DNA of 64,000 bases, taken from Microcoleus sp. FACHB-672 (lineage in GTDB: Bacteria; Cyanobacteriota; Cyanobacteriia; Cyanobacteriales; Oscillatoriaceae). Positions 26,806 to 35,345 of this stretch are shown in pieces (within the stretch, counting starts at the first letter, position 1; every line of letters starts with the position of its first letter). Made by a program: the position numbers and the translations under genes. The stretch lies in the NCBI RefSeq assembly GCF_014695725.1, contig NZ_JACJOU010000013.1, forward strand, positions 62,001-126,000, given 5' to 3'. Below the pieces are notes generated by a model. That model was given only the letters and a program-made list of their open reading frames with translations, made no database searches and was not told the DNA's origin.

Positions 26806-27540
26806 TTATTGGCCGGAATTCGCCGGCGCACCGGCACCAGAAGTACCACTGGGTTCGACTAAAGCACCGCCACTAGAGTTATTTTCTGAAGCGTCATCAC
26901 CCGCCTTTGTAGGGGAAGCCGGTGAAGTCTGAGCGTCAGACTCTGTTTTCGTGGGAGCTTCTTGGTTCACTGAATTGGGAACGGTGATATTGATGTTAGG
27001 CGGCGTGATAGGAGCCGGCTTTGTTTCTGCGGGAGCTGGTTGGCTTGAAGGATTGGGAACTGTAATATCGATATTTGTTGGAGAACTCGGTTGTGGAGCA
27101 GCCGGCTGAGGAACGGGAATCGCTCTTTCAATAATTGTGGTTTCTCTTTCCGTAGAGCGAATCGGAGCTTCTGCCGGTGAAGGCTCGATGGCGCGAGGTG
27201 CCGTTGTGGGTGCAACAGCCGGGTTAGGAGCCTCATTGCGCTGATTCAGGTAGTATACGGCACCAAGAGCCAAGCCAATGAGAGAAGTGAGGATGATGCC
27301 GAGTAACAATCCACGCGCGGCAGTATCGTTCTCACGAACCCGTTGAACCTCAGCTTGTTGGGAGTTCTCAACAACTCGCCCATGCACGTAACCATCGTGA
27401 TAAGCCGCTTTTTTGGCAGGGTTAACACCGTTAACTGTTTCAGTTGTTCGGGTTGTGGTGTTCTGTGTGTGGGTTACAGGATCGGTATGAACTTCTCTCT
27501 GAACTTCACGGCTGTAGTTATTTGGATCGTTCGGTTTCAT
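26806..27540 (-). CDS. Proline-rich single-pass anchored protein, unknown
   Basis: 244 residues. A polar N-terminal cytosolic segment of about 75 residues (rich in Thr and Asn) is followed by one transmembrane helix (LLLGIILTSLIGLALGAVYYL). About 145 residues of Pro/Ala/Thr/Ser-rich, disordered chain follow. Within it the motif NI-(D/N)-ITVPN occurs twice (NIDITVPNPSS and NINITVPNSVN), each preceded by a Pro-rich stretch, which looks like an internal duplication. No known domain. The C-terminus should be extracytoplasmic if the positive-inside rule holds. Confidence 0.7.
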   Translation of the reverse strand: MKPNDPNNYSREVQREVHTDPVTHTQNTTTRTTETVNGVNPAKKAAYHDGYVHGRVVENSQQAEVQRVRENDTAARGLLLGIILTSLIGLALGAVYYLNQRNEAPNPAVAPTTAPRAIEPSPAEAPIRSTERETTIIERAIPVPQPAAPQPSSPTNIDITVPNPSSQPAPAETKPAPITPPNINITVPNSVNQEAPTKTESDAQTSPASPTKAGDDASENNSSGGALVEPSGTSGAGAPANSGQ

Positions 27541-28339
27541 AATTATCCTTACTAGAACTCGTCAAAAATTTTTCTGTTTTATAGATGATCGTCCCCGACC
27601 TCTCGAACAGCTTTAATATTAAGCAGTTTGAGAACCTTTTACATTCAAGTCAGGCTGAACTTAACTTTTAAGCTTTGCTCAGCAAGCTATCTGTTCAACC
27701 TGATTAACATCATAGGTTAACGACCAGCTCAGCCGTATCAGCCCCAAGGGAGATTTCCATCCGGCAACTCAATGATGGGTAAATAGGCTGCTTTAATCTT
27801 GTCTAAATCCCGCCTTTATTAAGCTCAAAAACCTTAAAAATACTTAATTAAATTAGGGTTATAGGGCTTCACTTTTTGTCTGTTAAGTGGCTCTTAATTG
27901 CGTAGTCTTAACCCAGCATCTACCTTGGTTCCTCTCTCTCTAGCTAGAGATCGGTTTAAATGTAAAGAAATTGAATAAATCAGTAGAAGCAATCACTCAT
28001 CTTTCAAGCAATTAACTTCCGGCTTTCAACTTTAAATGCAAAAAGCCGATTCTTAGCGTCAAAGTTGGAACAATTTTTTGAATAAAACGTCTTAAATAAT
28101 TTTTATGATTGTTTGTTATCCGATTATTTAACTTAACGGTTAACCTGACAAAAATCAGCAGTTAACAGTGTATAAAAGCTTACTACTTTATCCCAACACA
28201 TGGTGGATTTTAGCCGGCACTAGGGAAGCAAAGCACAGCTTTGTGTGAACTTTTTGTAGTAAAGCTAACGCGTATCTAATTCACTATTTTAGTGATGCAA
28301 ATTGAAATCCCCCATTCCTCTCTTCCTCTCTGTTCAAGA

Positions 28340-28380
28340 GGGCGCACACGTGATTTCTCGGCGCTTAGGCAGGTGCGCCC
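28340..28380. repeat. Inverted repeat GGGCGCAC/GTGCGCCC
   Basis: Perfect 8-bp arms at 28340-28347 and 28373-28380 with a 25-base loop, continued on the right by CTA. It looks like a degenerate copy of the short GTGCGCCCCTA-type intergenic repeats scattered in cyanobacterial genomes. Confidence 0.55.
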
Positions 28381-28445
28381 CTACACCTCTCTCTAACAGA
28401 AAAACTTATTTGCGTAGCAGCCTCGTCGTGAAATGGTTGCTTCGC

Positions 28446-28472
28446 AACAAAAAAGCCCGCATTTGCGGGCTT
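28446..28472 (-). terminator. Terminator of typA
   Basis: Perfect 8-bp stem AAGCCCGC/GCGGGCTT (28453-28460, 28465-28472) with an ATTT loop. On the minus strand it is followed by TTTTTTGTT. It lies 53 bases past the typA stop. Confidence 0.85.
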
Positions 28473-28524
28473 AGTTTGTGTAGCGGCAAGTTTGAAGTTG
28501 CCGGCTACTATGCGCTTATTTGAT

Positions 28525-30315
28525 TTAGCGTCTGGCTAGCTTCTTGCTCAACTTCCGCAGGCGAATTGATAGCGGCGTGACTTCCACCAATTCATCTGGC
28601 CCAATGTACTCCAAAGCCCGTTCTAAACTCATGTCCACCGGCGCTTGCAGTTGCACCAGTTCTTCCCCACCAGAGGCGCGGTGGTTGGTTAGCTGCTTTG
28701 TCTTGCAGAGATTCAACTCCAGGTCTTGAGGCCGGTTGTTTTCACCCACAATCATGCCTTTGTAAACCCTCGTACCAGGAGTGATAAAGAATACACCCCG
28801 ATCCTCAGCATTTTGCAAGGAGTAGTAGGTGGCGACGCCTTCTTCAAAGGAAATCAGCACACCATTACGACGGGCAGAAATATCGCCGCTGAGAGGCCGG
28901 TAGTCGAGGAAACTGTGGTTCATGATGCCGTCGCCGCGAGTTAAGCGCATGAATTCACCCCGGAAACCCACTAAGCCACGGGCGGGGATAACAAATTCTA
29001 GCTGGGTGCGACCGTTGCCACCAACGCGCATATCCTGCATTTCGCCTTTGCGCTGGCCAAGTCGCTCAATGCAACCACCAACGGCTTCTTCGGGTACGTC
29101 GAGCACTAAGCACTCGAAGGGTTCGCAAGGTTGACCACTGACTTCGCGGTAAATAACTTGCGGCTGCGAAACTTGGAACTCGTAACCTTCGCGGCGCATG
29201 GTTTCGATTAAGATGCCCAAGTGCAGTTCACCGCGACCGGAAACCTTGAATTTGTCGGGGGAGTCGGTTTCTTCGACGCGCAGGGCGACGTTGGTTTCGA
29301 GTTCGCGGAAGAGGCGATCACGCACTTGCCGCGAGGTGACTAAAGTGCCTTCTTGACCGGCAAACGGGGAGTCGTTGACGGAGAAGGTCATTTGCAAGGT
29401 CGGTTCATCGACCTTAATTAAGGGCAGCGCTAGCGGTTCGTTGGGGCAGGTAATGGTTTCGCCAATGTTGGCGTTCGCAAAACCGGCAACTGCGACGATA
29501 TAGCCGGCGGATGCTTCTGCCATGTCAATCCGCTTCAGCCCGCTAAAGCCCATCAATTTGGTGATTTTACCCTTAACAATTTCACCTGTTTCTGTTACCA
29601 GCGCGGCTTGTTGGCCGGCTTTGATGACGCCGTTATGGATGCGACCGATCACGATCCGTCCCAGATATTCGGAGTAATCCAGGGTGGTGACTTGCAATTG
29701 CAGGGGCTTGCTGGGGTCAGCCACTGGTGGCGGCACATGATCGAGAATCGCCTCGAATAGGGGTTCCATATCCACCCCTTCGGCTTCCAACTCTTTTTTG
29801 GCGTAGCCGCCTAAACCGGAACCGAACAGATAAGGAAAATCACACTGATCCTCGTCTGCGCCTAGTTCGATGAACAGATCCAAAACTTTATCAACCGCAC
29901 CGTAAGGATCTGCCTGACCCCGGTCGATTTTATTCACGAAAACAATAGGGCGCAATCCCTTTTCCAGCGCTTTTTTCAGCACGAAGCGGGTTTGGGGCAT
30001 TGGGCCTTCATTGGCATCCACAATGAGCAGACAGCCATCAACCATGCCGAGCACCCGTTCAACTTCGCCGCCAAAGTCGGCGTGTCCAGGTGTATCGACG
30101 ATGTTGATCAGAATGTCTTTATATCTGACGGCTGTATTTTTGGAGAGAATTGTGATGCCGCGCTCTCGTTCAATGGCATTGGAGTCCATAACGCAATCTG
30201 GTACCTCTTCCCCTTCGCGGAAGATGCCGGATTGTTTAAGCAGGGCATCAACCAGGGTGGTTTTGCCGTGATCGACGTGGGCGATGATGGCGACGTTGCG
30301 AATGGGAAGACTCAT
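28525..30315 (-). CDS. typA: Ribosome-associated GTPase TypA/BipA
   Basis: 596 residues of the translational GTPase superfamily. G1 [16 protein letters not shown]2 [11 protein letters not shown]3 [13 protein letters not shown] and G4 FVNKIDRG are all intact. Domain II and the two EF-G-like domains follow ([20 protein letters not shown]). The C-terminal TypA-specific part contains [20 protein letters not shown]. TypA acts on the 70S ribosome in stress and low-temperature ribosome assembly. The start [13 protein letters not shown] is the family's usual one. A strong terminator follows. Confidence 0.96.
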   Translation of the reverse strand: MSLPIRNVAIIAHVDHGKTTLVDALLKQSGIFREGEEVPDCVMDSNAIERERGITILSKNTAVRYKDILINIVDTPGHADFGGEVERVLGMVDGCLLIVDANEGPMPQTRFVLKKALEKGLRPIVFVNKIDRGQADPYGAVDKVLDLFIELGADEDQCDFPYLFGSGLGGYAKKELEAEGVDMEPLFEAILDHVPPPVADPSKPLQLQVTTLDYSEYLGRIVIGRIHNGVIKAGQQAALVTETGEIVKGKITKLMGFSGLKRIDMAEASAGYIVAVAGFANANIGETITCPNEPLALPLIKVDEPTLQMTFSVNDSPFAGQEGTLVTSRQVRDRLFRELETNVALRVEETDSPDKFKVSGRGELHLGILIETMRREGYEFQVSQPQVIYREVSGQPCEPFECLVLDVPEEAVGGCIERLGQRKGEMQDMRVGGNGRTQLEFVIPARGLVGFRGEFMRLTRGDGIMNHSFLDYRPLSGDISARRNGVLISFEEGVATYYSLQNAEDRGVFFITPGTRVYKGMIVGENNRPQDLELNLCKTKQLTNHRASGGEELVQLQAPVDMSLERALEYIGPDELVEVTPLSIRLRKLSKKLARR

Positions 30316-30422
30316 AGTTGCGTCGGAGACTGAATTGCTGTCGGTATGACGGAGCAGTTTGGGTTAAATATTCTTAATAATTGTAACTTATTTATGGAGC
30401 AAATGAGCCGATCAAGGGGATT

Positions 30423-30863
30423 TTAAGCCGGCAGTAAATAACCATTTTGTTGAGTATATATACTTTGCAGCTCTCGCACTGCCGATGCCGGTAGTAAAGA
30501 TTTGATTGCTTCTATCAACCGCAACCAGGCGTGGAGTTGGGAAAAGCGGCGAGTTTGCCTGAGCTTTTGGGTGTAAAATTCACCCCAAAACGCAGGGGCT
30601 TGATAATTGTTTTTCTGCCAGCGCTTACGCCACCGGAGATAATCTTGAGGCGTAGGCGGCTTAACGCCCACTATGGGCGGCAAATCTGCATAGCTAACAA
30701 ACCGGCTAAAGCCTTTTCCCACGACCAGGATGACGTGCGCCCAGCACCGGATTTTAAGAATTTTTTCAGGTTTAATGTTGAGCAGAAGGGCAATAGCTTC
30801 GGCGCTAACAAATCGATAAAGCGCATGAGCAACCGTTGCTTCCTGCAGCGGTGTTGGTATCAT
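30423..30863 (-). CDS. Conserved-looking hypothetical protein, 146 aa
   Basis: A basic, aromatic-rich soluble protein. The N-terminus (ATVAHALYRFVSAEAIALLL) is helical, the middle has KPPTPQDYLRWRKRWQ, and the end is helical again. I do not recognise it. It starts 118 bases from, and divergent to, a small HTH regulator gene, so the two share a promoter region and may be functionally linked. The gap to typA on the other side is about 107 bases, on the same strand. Confidence 0.65.
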   Translation of the reverse strand: MIPTPLQEATVAHALYRFVSAEAIALLLNIKPEKILKIRCWAHVILVVGKGFSRFVSYADLPPIVGVKPPTPQDYLRWRKRWQKNNYQAPAFWGEFYTQKLRQTRRFSQLHAWLRLIEAIKSLLPASAVRELQSIYTQQNGYLLPA

Positions 30864-30981
30864 TGTAGATGACTCCCACTTTGTGGGTAATTGTATTGAT
30901 TGAGTGATCGCCCTTCAGTTTGCGAGGCCGGAGGGTGATTGCTTTTATGACAATTTCTAGAATAGCCGAAATCTCGACTAT

Positions 30982-31203
30982 ATGTCAAGAGGCGAATTGG
31001 TCAAGTTGCGAATCAAGGAATTTGCCGCGAAAGAAGGCTGGACGCTGAAGGAAGTTTCTGAGCGTTCAGGAGTTCCTTACAGTACGGTTAAAACGTATGC
31101 CGTCTCTGCTGGGATGACAATGGCTGATCTGAATGCCTTACTAAAGCTGGCGCGGGCGTTTGATGTGCTGATTGAAGATTTATTTGAGGTGGTAGAGGAG
31201 TAA
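30982..31203 (+). CDS. Small Cro/CI-type HTH DNA-binding protein
   Basis: 73 residues that are essentially a single HTH_3 domain. The HTH lies at about residues 19-45 (WTLKEVSERSGVPYSTVKTY), followed by the third helix pair (MADLNALLKLARAFDVLIED). It is a plausible autoregulator or partner-gene repressor for the divergent 146-residue protein; I saw no toxin motif in that neighbour, so a toxin-antitoxin role is not supported. Confidence 0.8.
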   Translation: MSRGELVKLRIKEFAAKEGWTLKEVSERSGVPYSTVKTYAVSAGMTMADLNALLKLARAFDVLIEDLFEVVEE

Positions 31204-31211
31204 GCTTTTTT

Positions 31212-31253
31212 GGGCATGGGGCATGGGGCATTGGGCATTGGGCATTGGGCATT
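31212..31253 (+). repeat. Heptameric tandem repeat (GGGCATG)2(GGGCATT)4
   Basis: Six uninterrupted heptamers: two GGGCATG then four GGGCATT. It is the same family as the 14-base array at 5089. It fills the space right after the HTH gene stop codon. Confidence 0.95.
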
Positions 31254-31281
31254 CATTCCTCGACTCAAAACTTAAAACTCT

Positions 31282-31316
31282 CACTCAGCACTCAGGACTC
31301 ACCACTCAGCACTCTT
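31282..31316 (+). repeat. Second heptamer array, CACTCAG type
   Basis: Five heptamers: CACTCAG, CACTCAG, GACTCAC, CACTCAG, CACTCTT. It is a different family, placed 28 bases after the first array. Both lie upstream of the Ser/Thr kinase start at 31392. Confidence 0.8.
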
Positions 31317-31391
31317 GTAATTTGTGGCAAGATCAAAATCAGCCATCAAGCAAATCATCGGCTTTCCTTCCACCAATACTGTACGAATCTC

Positions 31392-33536
31392 ATGCTGAAA
31401 ACAACACTTAGTGGGCGTTACCACATCATCAGCCATTTGGGAGGCGGGGGATTTGGTCAAACTTATCTAGCTGAAGATCGGCAGCTACCAGGCAACCATC
31501 AGTGTGTTGTCAAGCAACTCAAGCCGCAGGCAAACGATCCGGCAACCTTGCAAACAGCGAGACGTTTATTTGATACCGAAGCGCAAGTTTTGTATAAGTT
31601 GGGGAAACATGAGCGAATTCCTCAACTTTTTGCTTATTTTGAAGAAGATCAAGAATTCTATTTAGTGCAGGAATTCGTTGAAGGGCGCGATTTAGGCAAG
31701 GAACTCTCCCCTTCTAACCCTGGTCAAAATGGAGTTACGGGCGGAAGTTTAAGCGAGGATGAAGTAATTTGCCTGTTGCAAGACATTCTTGAAGTTTTAG
31801 AGTTTGTCCATCAGCAAAATGTAATTCATCGTGATATCAATCCTAGCAATATTATCCGACGTAATAAAGATAGTAAGTTAGTTTTAATTGATTTTGGCGC
31901 TGTTAAACAAATTACCACGCAAGTGCAGCCGGCAGGGCAGACGTGCGTAAGTGTGAGCATTGGCACTCCAGGTTATATGCCTAGTGAGCAAGCTCATGGG
32001 AACCCTAAACCAAGCAGTGATGTTTATGCTGTGGGAATTATTGGAATTCAAGCACTCACCGGCTTGCTTCCTCACCAATTTGAAAAAGACGCCGATACTG
32101 AAGAAATTATTTGGCGAGAACGGGTATCGGTTAGTCCTGAACTCGCAGAAGTTTTAGATAAAATGGTGCGCTATGATTTCCGGCAACGCTATCCTTCTGC
32201 CTCGGAAGCCCTGCAAGCACTTAAAGAGTTGAAGAACCCGGTTTTGCCAACAAAGCCCGTAGGCGGGGGGTTGCCGGTTAAAGCGAAAAAATCGCAATCG
32301 AAGCTGTTAATGATTTTAATTTCTCTGGCTGTCGTGGGATCAGGCATTGGATTAGCTTCGGTTTCTATTGTTAATTCTATCCATTCATCCAATGCGAATG
32401 ATTTATATAGTCGAGGGAACACCCTTTATAATTTGAAGCGGTATGAAGAAGCGCTTGAGTCTTACACAAAAGCGATTAAAATTAAACCTGATTATGCAGA
32501 AGCGTGGAAAGATAAAGCTAACGCTTTGTCGAGTTTAAAACAACAAAAAGAAGCCTTAGAAGCTTACGAAAAAGCGATTCAAATCAAGCCTGATTATTTA
32601 GAAGCCTGGCTGGGAAGAAGCTATGTTTTAGATAATTTAAAACGGTATGAAGAAGCGATTGCTTCCTTGGATGAGGCGTTAAAAATTCAGCCGACTTATT
32701 CAGAAGCCTGGAATGGAAGAGGTGAGGTGCTGCTGAAAGTGCCGCGATATGAAGAAGCGATTACTTCTTATGAAAAGGCGATTGAAATTAGACCAGACTA
32801 TTATGAAGCTTGGTATAACCGGGGATGGGCGCTGCACAATTTACAGCGATATGAAGATGCCGTTGCTTCTTACGATAAAGCAGTTGAATTCAAATCTGAT
32901 TATTATAAAGCTTGGCATAATCGCGGTAATTCATTTCTCAAATTAAATCGCTATAAAGATGCGGTTGAATCTTATGATAAAGCAGTTCGCTTAAAACCAG
33001 ACTATTTTCAAGCCTGGTACAGTAAAGGCAATGCACTTAGTAATTTGAAACGGTATCAAGACGCAATTGAATCCTACCAAAAAGCCGTTCAGTTAAAACC
33101 CGATTCTTATGAAGCTTGGTACAATTTAGGTTGGTCACTGCATCAATTGCGCCGGTATGAAGAAGCTTTTGGATCTTATGATAAAGTAATTCAGTTACAG
33201 CCAAATGATGCCCAAGCATGGTACAACCGAGGCAATGCGCTGTACAACTTGAAGCGGTACGAACAAGCGGTTAATTCTTATGACAGCGCAGTGTATATCA
33301 AGCCAGATAACTATGAAGCTTGGTACAGTCGGGGTAATGCTTTATTTAGCTTGAAACGATACGAAGATGCAATGGTTTCTTATGAAAAAGCGGTGCAATT
33401 AAAACCGAATTTTCGCGAAGCTATTAAGGCACAAAAAGAGGCAGAAAGACAGTTAGAAGCAACCAATCCGCCTATTTTAGAAGAAAAACAGAAGAAAGAT
33501 GAGCTGGTGGATAATAATCAGGCGCTTAAGTTTTAG
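31392..33536 (+). CDS. Ser/Thr protein kinase with ten TPR repeats
   Basis: The frame extends upstream into the heptamer arrays, so ATG 31392 (MLKTTLSGRYHIISHLG) is the true start: 714 residues. The kinase domain (about 10-280) has GGGGFGQTYLAED, the ATP-binding Lys in CVVKQLK and DFGAVK. The catalytic loop is HRDINPSN: Asp148 is present but residue 150, usually Lys, is Asn. A transmembrane helix (about 304-327) separates it from ten near-identical 34-residue TPRs (335-676), so the TPRs should be outside the cytoplasm. It resembles cyanobacterial SpkF/SpkC-like kinases. Activity may be altered by the Lys loss. Confidence 0.92.
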   Translation: MLKTTLSGRYHIISHLGGGGFGQTYLAEDRQLPGNHQCVVKQLKPQANDPATLQTARRLFDTEAQVLYKLGKHERIPQLFAYFEEDQEFYLVQEFVEGRDLGKELSPSNPGQNGVTGGSLSEDEVICLLQDILEVLEFVHQQNVIHRDINPSNIIRRNKDSKLVLIDFGAVKQITTQVQPAGQTCVSVSIGTPGYMPSEQAHGNPKPSSDVYAVGIIGIQALTGLLPHQFEKDADTEEIIWRERVSVSPELAEVLDKMVRYDFRQRYPSASEALQALKELKNPVLPTKPVGGGLPVKAKKSQSKLLMILISLAVVGSGIGLASVSIVNSIHSSNANDLYSRGNTLYNLKRYEEALESYTKAIKIKPDYAEAWKDKANALSSLKQQKEALEAYEKAIQIKPDYLEAWLGRSYVLDNLKRYEEAIASLDEALKIQPTYSEAWNGRGEVLLKVPRYEEAITSYEKAIEIRPDYYEAWYNRGWALHNLQRYEDAVASYDKAVEFKSDYYKAWHNRGNSFLKLNRYKDAVESYDKAVRLKPDYFQAWYSKGNALSNLKRYQDAIESYQKAVQLKPDSYEAWYNLGWSLHQLRRYEEAFGSYDKVIQLQPNDAQAWYNRGNALYNLKRYEQAVNSYDSAVYIKPDNYEAWYSRGNALFSLKRYEDAMVSYEKAVQLKPNFREAIKAQKEAERQLEATNPPILEEKQKKDELVDNNQALKF

Positions 33537-33550
33537 TCAAATTCAAGTAA

Positions 33551-34990
33551 TTACTTCGGTAGGGGAAGATAAGTTGGAGGAATTTTGCGTCTTTGCTTCG
33601 TGAAAATTGTGAGAGGATCACCAATTGTTGTCACCTTCCAAGGGGGCGATTCTAACTGACGGGCAGAGAGTAAAAATGGGGCGGAACGCATCATCCGCTT
33701 GACCATTAATTTGGGAGGAATGAAGGCGGATAAATAAGGTTCGTGAACACTGCCGGCATACAAATACGCCCCATTTTCTAGCCATCGTCCGCCCACAGTT
33801 TCTGGATCATCTGGAGTGGTTGCAGACCAACTATGAATAAAGTGAACGGCTGCGGGAAATTTCAGTTTAGGAACATCATCAACAACGGCTTGACCTTTCC
33901 CGACATTAAATGAGGCTTTATCCCCACTAGAATTAACAAAAACTAAATCATATTCCCATTCCTTAGCTATTAAATCCCGCCATTTTTCAAGGTTAGCTTG
34001 AGGTTGCTGCACCGCTTGAATTTTCACGCCTATGTTTTTTAACTCACTAGCTGCTAGACTCATTTCATATTCCAGCCATGAACCTTTATGCTGATAGCTA
34101 TTATAAAGTAAGGCTGTTTTAGGCTCAAGAAAAATTGCACACATTGCTTGATAAACAGCCCGCGCCGGCGAACCGGCAATCCAACCAGCAACCGCCCAGC
34201 GTTCACCATTTTTGTTTCTGGCTAACCCGTCCGTTACGGCTAACTGATCTTTGGCATTTTTAGGGGATTGATATTTAACAGCAAAGTCGCGAACAAGGGT
34301 AATCGTATCAATAGAATCCCCAAGCTTTTTATAAGGATAACCTGTCTGTTTGACGGCAGTTTCAATACTCGCTTCTAAACGCTGCATTTGTTCAGCAGTT
34401 AGGGTATCATTCGGCTGCCCAAAATTATCTTCTAGAAATACTAAAGGTTGACCGCGATCCGCAGCCAAAGCCACGGCTGCCGGCCATGCGGGGTCATTTT
34501 GCGAAGTGATTACAACTCCAGGAGGTTCCCACCCCAAACGCTTCCAGCTTTGCTGCAGCGATTCTATATCGGTTGCATTCCAAGCAGCCACGACAGCTTT
34601 AAGCATGGAATCTTGCAGAGTTTTACCCTTTGGTAAAGGATCTTTGACTGACGGCACATGAATTACCTCAGCCGACTCAAATCGCTGCAAAAACATCGGT
34701 GTGTACTTATTATCTTCAATCAAAATGGGCCAGCGTCCTTCTAGACTCCACTGCCCCAATGCAGCCAGAAATGTGGCTTCATCAGGAACCAATACAACAC
34801 GATTCACGGTTGAAATTTTACTGTTCAGTGTGGCAATACGGAGGCCACTTTGAACCGGCCAAGGTTCTTCTAAAGCAGATGCCGGTAATGCAAACGGTCG
34901 TTTGAAATCTTCATTGAAACCGAATAAAACAAACACCAAGCCTACAAGTAAAGCCAGAACTAACAATCCAAGAAGCAGCCCTTTTCTCAT
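33551..34990 (-). CDS. Membrane-anchored protein of unknown function, 479 aa
   Basis: One N-terminal hydrophobic anchor (residues 4-26, LLLGLLVLALLVGLVFVLFG) then a 450-residue extracytoplasmic part. Alternating alpha/beta pattern is visible, with strand-like RVVLVPDEATF, WPILIEDNKYT and VVITSQNDP. Late in the protein, AAVHFIHSWSATTPDDP is followed by WLENGAYLYAGSVHEPYLSAF and a final GDPLTIF. This order faintly recalls caspase/gingipain-like peptidase folds, but no certain catalytic dyad can be named. The gene is convergent with the TPR kinase, only 14 bases apart. Confidence 0.75.
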   Translation of the reverse strand: MRKGLLLGLLVLALLVGLVFVLFGFNEDFKRPFALPASALEEPWPVQSGLRIATLNSKISTVNRVVLVPDEATFLAALGQWSLEGRWPILIEDNKYTPMFLQRFESAEVIHVPSVKDPLPKGKTLQDSMLKAVVAAWNATDIESLQQSWKRLGWEPPGVVITSQNDPAWPAAVALAADRGQPLVFLEDNFGQPNDTLTAEQMQRLEASIETAVKQTGYPYKKLGDSIDTITLVRDFAVKYQSPKNAKDQLAVTDGLARNKNGERWAVAGWIAGSPARAVYQAMCAIFLEPKTALLYNSYQHKGSWLEYEMSLAASELKNIGVKIQAVQQPQANLEKWRDLIAKEWEYDLVFVNSSGDKASFNVGKGQAVVDDVPKLKFPAAVHFIHSWSATTPDDPETVGGRWLENGAYLYAGSVHEPYLSAFIPPKLMVKRMMRSAPFLLSARQLESPPWKVTTIGDPLTIFTKQRRKIPPTYLPLPK

Positions 34991-35345
34991 AAAATTTTCC
35001 TCTAATATTTTTCAAAAATTTTGATAAGTAATCGTAAAAACATAGAAGTAGCAGCCAGCATTTGCTCCCTCCGAATCCTGTATGGCTATTCAAATAACGC
35101 ACAGCTTTGTCACCGGCATCTCATCTGGCATTGAAAATATCGCTTGTTTGTGCGCGTGTCAAAGTGGCGATCGCACCCCAATGCCTAATCGCCTACGCTT
35201 TATGAAGAAAAGTAGCAATTTCCCTGAAGCTAAAAAACTCTGTGCCAGTATCAAACCAAGTCATTCACCCAAAGAGGGCCGGCAGCATCCCTTCTTCTGT
35301 TTTACCAGTTATTGTGCTATTTCAACTGTAAAATAAAAAATCAAC
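34991..35345. other. Intergenic region with a HIP1 octamer
   Basis: 355 bases between divergent genes. It contains one of only three GCGATCGC sites I found in the window (35168-35175). A Cys-rich 84-codon ORF here has no domain and is not called. Confidence 0.5.

Larger units (their letters stand above)
27541..28524. other. 984-base intergenic region with two inverted repeats
   Basis: Promoter region of the anchored-protein gene at one end and the typA terminator at the other. The middle is AT-rich and has no ORF I can support. The two inverted repeats are listed separately. Confidence 0.5.

Noticed and set aside
31212-31316. CRISPR array
   Set aside because: The repeats are seven bases and contiguous, with no spacers and no cas genes.
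35082-35336. 84-codon Cys-rich ORF
   Set aside because: No recognisable domain, no clear ribosome-binding site, and it lies in the promoter region of the kinase gene.
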